Source: an uncultured Clostridia bacterium | Lineage (GTDB): Bacteria; Bacillota; Clostridia; Peptostreptococcales; Anaerovoracaceae | Length of the DNA stretch: 17,355 bases | NCBI GenBank assembly: GCA_934277495.1 | Contig: CAKQUI010000041.1 | Coordinates: 1-17,355, forward strand | Reading direction: 5' to 3' | Shown here: positions 14,175-17,355 of the stretch, in pieces | How the letters are laid out: every line of letters starts with the position of its first letter | Numbering within the stretch: the stretch's first letter is position 1 | Translations under genes and position numbers: made by a program | The notes under the pieces: model-generated | Databases searched by the model: none | The model's input: the letters and a program-made list of their open reading frames with translations, nothing else | What the model was told of the DNA's origin: nothing

Positions 14175-14543
14175 TTATTTGTTAGGGTTCCATGGAGTAG
14201 GTTCTGCAACCTTGAAGAATTTACCTTCATAGTCAAGAGCCATATGTGCAAACTTGATTCCAAACAGATCGTGCATTTCATTTTCATAAATGAACGCCGG
14301 CCAGAAATCACCTGTTATACTCTCGACCTGCTCTCCCTGTGATACCGTTAATCTTAAATTGGTAAGCATATGGTCTTTATCGAATGAATAGATTATTTCA
14401 AAATGCTTTTCATCCATCGTTGTAGCACAAGCCTGTGCAAATCTGTATCCCTTTGCCTTGAGATCCTTTACTTTCGTAAGGAGCTGGGAAGAATCGACCG
14501 GTAAGAATTTCTGCTTGACATTTACTTTTACGCTGTCTGCCAT
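14175..14543 (-). CDS. echD: Ech-type hydrogenase subunit D (NuoC-like)
   Basis: A 122-residue soluble subunit related to the 30-kDa NuoC protein of complex I, which supports assembly of the peripheral arm. The recognisable block is FIYENEMHDLFGIKFAHM near residues 84-101, matching the acidic, DxFGI-containing signature of NuoC/EchD. The N-terminal half is only weakly conserved in this family, and assignment also leans on position between echC and echE. Its ATG overlaps the echC stop by one base (TAATG) with AAGGAGGGG upstream, indicating coupled translation. The C-terminus (EPTPWNPNK) is short; no metal ligands are expected or seen. Confidence 0.88.
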   Translation of the reverse strand: MADSVKVNVKQKFLPVDSSQLLTKVKDLKAKGYRFAQACATTMDEKHFEIIYSFDKDHMLTNLRLTVSQGEQVESITGDFWPAFIYENEMHDLFGIKFAHMALDYEGKFFKVAEPTPWNPNK

Positions 14544-15013
14544 TATTTTTCCCCTCCTTCAGTATTTTCTGCTGCGGCTGGTATTCCTTTGACCATGTTG
14601 TCACGCTTCTGCTGAAGAACAGCAAGCCCTTTGACAACACCGTCTATTATAGCTTCAGGTCTTGCAGCACATCCCGGAACATATACGTCCACAGGGATAA
14701 CAGTGTCTACGCCTCCAAGTATATTATAGCAGTCTTTGAATACACCGCCTGAGCATGCACATATACCTACGGCAACGACTACCTTCGGTTCAGGCATCTG
14801 CTCATATGTCTGTCTTACGACATCTTTGTTCTGTTCGTTCACAGAACCTGTTACAAGAAAAATATCTGCGTGTTTAGGGTTTCCAGTATTTATGATACCG
14901 AATCTCTCCACATCGTACATCGGTGTAAGACATGCCAGAACTTCTATATCACATCCATTGCAGCTGGAACCATCATAATGTATTAGCCATGGTGACTTTG
15001 TTATATATGACAT
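14543..15013 (-). CDS. echC: Ech-type hydrogenase small subunit (NuoB-like, proximal [4Fe-4S])
   Basis: A 156-residue small subunit homologous to NuoB (PSST). The proximal [4Fe-4S] ligands are Cys18 and Cys21 in DGSSCNGCDIEVLACLTP, a cysteine of GICACSGG (Cys85 or Cys87; Cys85 is in the usual place), and Cys115 in VPGCAARPEAI. It passes electrons from EchF to the NiFe site in EchE. The start at 15013 is set by AAGGAGGTG four bases before the ATG; a longer frame from 15106 would run back into echB. It follows echB by 11 bases and overlaps echD by one. The C-terminal tail (AAENTEGGEK) is short and charged. Confidence 0.94.
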   Translation of the reverse strand: MSYITKSPWLIHYDGSSCNGCDIEVLACLTPMYDVERFGIINTGNPKHADIFLVTGSVNEQNKDVVRQTYEQMPEPKVVVAVGICACSGGVFKDCYNILGGVDTVIPVDVYVPGCAARPEAIIDGVVKGLAVLQQKRDNMVKGIPAAAENTEGGEK

Positions 15014-15024
15014 TTTACACCTCC

Positions 15025-15891
15025 TTAAATGATATACAGTACGAATATATTTACCATGCCGAGAATGATTGAAACGATCCACGCCGATTTGAACGCAAAC
15101 TGCCACTTCATTCTTGCAAAGCAGTTGTCAATGAGTATTTCGAAGAAATATGTCAGCAGACATACTATCACACCAATAACATATCCCAGTACAGTTCCGT
15201 TCGCAAAGAACAGGAATACGAAACCGAGAAGGAATATATTCTCGTACCAGTGTGAGATCTCGATGAATCCCAGTGTCCTGCCGGCAAATTCAGTAGTAAG
15301 ACCTTTAACGAGTTCCTGATGCGCATGGTGCGACATGCTCAGGTCGAAAGGCGATTTTCTGAATTTGATAGTCAGTATATACAGGAATCCGAAGAATATC
15401 CCGATGAGATGCAGGAACGGCATCGATGAGCCTGTCACTATATCTCTTACTGAGAAACTTCCTGTGTACATATAGAATCCTACGATAGTCATAAGCACCA
15501 TAGGTTCATATGCCATCATCTGCAGAAGTTCACGCTCTGCACCTATCTCAGCATACGGCGAGTTTGACGAGTATGCTGCGATGATAAGGAATGCACTTGC
15601 CAGCGTCAGCGTGAATATCACCAGAAGCATATCTCCTCCGGCAAAGAACAGTGCACCTGAAACGATAACGAACAGAACGAATATCATTACATAAAAGTCC
15701 TGTACATTCGTAACAGTTATCCTTTCCTTTTCGAACAGCTTGAATACATCATAGAACGGCTGCAGGAGGGAAGGACCCTTTCTGCCCTGCATCCTTGCTG
15801 ATATCTTGCGGTCGAAACCTGCAAGCAGTCCGCCTGCAAACGGTGCCAGGATAAGGTATGCAACAACTGATATTACAATTTTAATAATCAT
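15025..15891 (-). CDS. echB: Ech-type hydrogenase membrane subunit B (NuoH-like)
   Basis: A 288-residue integral membrane subunit related to NuoH, which connects the hydrogenase module to the ion-translocating membrane arm. Family motifs are GRKGPSLLQPFYDVFKL (37-53), the acidic AEIGAERELLQMMAYEP loop near 113-130, and KFRKSPFDLSMSHHAHQELV near 176-195, followed by TTEFAGRTLG. Several long hydrophobic segments, from residue 1 to the end, fit about eight membrane helices. Its ATG immediately follows the echA stop (TAAATG) with AGGAGG 10 bases upstream, so the two membrane subunits are probably translationally coupled. Conserved charged residues of the NuoH quinone-chamber loops occur here although Ech does not use quinone. 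Confidence 0.94.
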   Translation of the reverse strand: MIIKIVISVVAYLILAPFAGGLLAGFDRKISARMQGRKGPSLLQPFYDVFKLFEKERITVTNVQDFYVMIFVLFVIVSGALFFAGGDMLLVIFTLTLASAFLIIAAYSSNSPYAEIGAERELLQMMAYEPMVLMTIVGFYMYTGSFSVRDIVTGSSMPFLHLIGIFFGFLYILTIKFRKSPFDLSMSHHAHQELVKGLTTEFAGRTLGFIEISHWYENIFLLGFVFLFFANGTVLGYVIGVIVCLLTYFFEILIDNCFARMKWQFAFKSAWIVSIILGMVNIFVLYII

Positions 15892-17355
15892 TTATGAAGC
15901 ACCTCCTAACAATGCGATAAGCGAACCTATCATTAAACCGATTCCCATGATCAGCATCACTATCGTAAGTACAGCTCCGATCAGGTTCATCTTCTTTTCA
16001 CCAAAGTATTTTTCCATGTGCCAATTTCTGAGACTGAACTGTACATCCTTCTGCATAGATCCCACGAATGTCCTGTTGTCTCCCTCATTCACACCTGAAA
16101 GGTAAATAGGAACGACCTTCTTCTTTGTCTTTCCGAAGAAGAGACCTGCAAGAACAACGATAGCAGCTACCATGATGCACATGATTATCATATTATCAGA
16201 TGACATGATCGCAGCTGATGTTCCTCCGAATACTGTTTCGAGATAAGGAACCAGTACATATATGGAGATCAGCGGGAAGATAAGACATACCAGTATAGTC
16301 ATAACAACGAGAGTTCCCTGCACGAACCACTCTTCTTTATGTACATTTTCCTGGATGTTTTTCTCGCCTGCAACTATAGCAGAAAGTTTACCCATCCACT
16401 TGATCCAGTAGAATGCTGTCACTGCACTTCCGAAGCAGATTATACCTACCAGAATGATATTTCCCGAATCAACGAAGGCAGTCATTGCAGCCCACTTTGA
16501 TATAAGCATTCCGAAAGGTGCCAGGAACATGCCTGCTATACCTATCATCATGAACATGGCCAGTCTCGGCATCCTTACGAAGAGACCATCCATATCCTCG
16601 ATGTCTCTGCTTCCGATGTTGTGCTCAGCTGTGCCGACACACAGGAAGAGAAGTGATTTAGTAACTGCGTGGAATATGATGAGCATGATACCAGCCCATA
16701 CAGCCTCAGCTGTGCCTATACCTCCGCATGTTACGATAAGTCCAAGGTTTGCGATAGTCGAATATGCCAGTACTCTCTTGGCATTGCTCTGCGATACTGC
16801 TGCAAATGTAGCAAGCAGGAAAGTTATGCCTCCGACCATCATAGTCATGATGCCTGCCATGTTGCCCATTCCAAGAACAGGAGCAAGCTTGATTATCATG
16901 AATACGCCGGCCTTTACCATTGTTGATGAATGGAGAAGTGCCGATGTAGGCGTAGGTGCCACCATAGCGCCGAGAAGCCAGCTGTTGAACGGCATCTGTG
17001 CAGCCTTTGTGATACCTGCGAATGCAAAGAATGCAGCAGGGATAGCTATAACGCCTCCGTATACACTGCCCATTGCCAGCATAGTGCTGAATTCAAGAGT
17101 ACCGAATACACTTCCCAGTATAACGATACCAACTGCGAAACCAAGTCCGCCCAGCAGGTTCATTATCAGTGCTCTGAATGAATTGTTTATCGCTTCGCCG
17201 GTCTTCGTGAATCCGATGAGCCAGAACGATGACAGACTTGTTATCTCCCAGAAGAAGTACATCCATATGATATTATTGGATGTTACAAGTCCCACCATAG
17301 CTCCCAGGAACAGGAACATTACGAAGAAGAACCACGGTCTTCTGTCCTTCTGGTC
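15892..17355 (-). CDS. echA: Ech-type hydrogenase membrane subunit A (NuoL-like antiporter subunit), 5' end outside window
   Basis: The frame is open to the window edge, giving 487 residues of the C-terminal part; the visible sequence starts DQKDRRPWFFFVMFLFLG, so the ATG at 17319 is internal. It is a polytopic ion-pumping subunit of the NuoL/NuoM/Mrp family. Key proton-path residues are visible: Glu37 of the fragment in YFFWEITSLSSFW (equivalent to the essential helix-5 glutamate), Lys117 in AGITKAAQMPFNSWL, and the APTPTSALLHSSTMVKAG block with His142 and Lys148. Full-length EchA is around 640 residues, so some 150 are missing upstream. Order with echBCDEF identifies it as EchA rather than a complex I or Mrp subunit. 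Confidence 0.93.
   Translation of the reverse strand, partial: DQKDRRPWFFFVMFLFLGAMVGLVTSNNIIWMYFFWEITSLSSFWLIGFTKTGEAINNSFRALIMNLLGGLGFAVGIVILGSVFGTLEFSTMLAMGSVYGGVIAIPAAFFAFAGITKAAQMPFNSWLLGAMVAPTPTSALLHSSTMVKAGVFMIIKLAPVLGMGNMAGIMTMMVGGITFLLATFAAVSQSNAKRVLAYSTIANLGLIVTCGGIGTAEAVWAGIMLIIFHAVTKSLLFLCVGTAEHNIGSRDIEDMDGLFVRMPRLAMFMMIGIAGMFLAPFGMLISKWAAMTAFVDSGNIILVGIICFGSAVTAFYWIKWMGKLSAIVAGEKNIQENVHKEEWFVQGTLVVMTILVCLIFPLISIYVLVPYLETVFGGTSAAIMSSDNMIIMCIMVAAIVVLAGLFFGKTKKKVVPIYLSGVNEGDNRTFVGSMQKDVQFSLRNWHMEKYFGEKKMNLIGAVLTIVMLIMGIGLMIGSLIALLGGAS

Noticed and set aside
13072..17355. Complex I (nuo) or Mrp antiporter operon
   Set aside because: The large subunit carries all four nickel-ligand cysteines, the gene set and order are exactly echABCDEF, and there are no nuoA, nuoJ, nuoK, nuoE, nuoF or nuoG genes in the interval.
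1..17355. Mobile elements, CRISPR arrays, tRNAs or horizontally acquired islands
   Set aside because: No transposase, integrase, spaced repeats or tRNA cloverleaf were seen, and gene orientation and style look uniform throughout.

Overview
The window looks like a chromosomal segment of a strictly anaerobic, Gram-positive fermenter of the class Clostridia. The evidence is the rpmG-secE-nusG-rplK-rplA-rplJ-rplL order, strong AAGGAGG-type ribosome-binding sites, a split glycine decarboxylase (gcvPA/gcvPB), a tandem glycine riboswitch and an Ech-type [NiFe] hydrogenase. Genus cannot be read from the sequence; an amino-acid-fermenting relative of Anaerovoracaceae/Peptostreptococcales is a guess. 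Every gene lies on the minus strand, so transcription runs from high to low coordinates. I saw no tRNA, rRNA, IS element, CRISPR array or phage gene.

Region 1 (17355 to 12001): a complete echBCDEF set preceded by the 3' part of echA (its 5' end lies outside the window). Gene order and tight spacing match the six-subunit energy-converting hydrogenase, which oxidises reduced ferredoxin, makes H2 and pumps ions. The outstanding feature is EchF. After a normal EchF-like first module it carries three more 2[4Fe-4S] ferredoxin modules, giving eight predicted cubane clusters in 334 residues. The last three modules repeat with an exact 76-residue period and are joined by Gly/Ser/Asp-rich linkers. The operon ends in a strong intrinsic terminator.

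Region 2 (12000 to 11473): a 5' leader without genes. It holds a tandem-aptamer glycine riboswitch, an intrinsic terminator that competes with the second aptamer's P1 helix, and a second terminator-like hairpin before gcvT. The arrangement predicts that glycine switches the operon on.

Region 3 (11472 to 3428): gcvT-gcvH-gcvPA-gcvPB-lplA-lpdA, followed by a DUF1015 gene. This is a self-sufficient glycine cleavage system: T, H, split P and L proteins plus a lipoate ligase to charge the H protein. Coding regions overlap or nearly touch from gcvH to lplA. DUF1015 is of unknown function, and its position suggests a link to glycine/serine metabolism. A long hairpin without a T-tract follows it.

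Region 4 (3303 to 1): a consensus promoter (TTGACA, 17 bp, TATAAT), then rpmG, secE, nusG, rplK, rplA, rplJ and the first 27 codons of rplL. Two autoregulatory RNA elements are visible: a mimic of the 23S rRNA L1-binding site between rplK and rplA, and an L10-leader with an attenuator before rplJ.

Together regions 1 to 3 make metabolic sense. Glycine oxidation yields reducing equivalents and C1 units, and Ech can dispose of electrons from reduced ferredoxin as H2 while conserving energy. The two operons appear to be transcribed separately.
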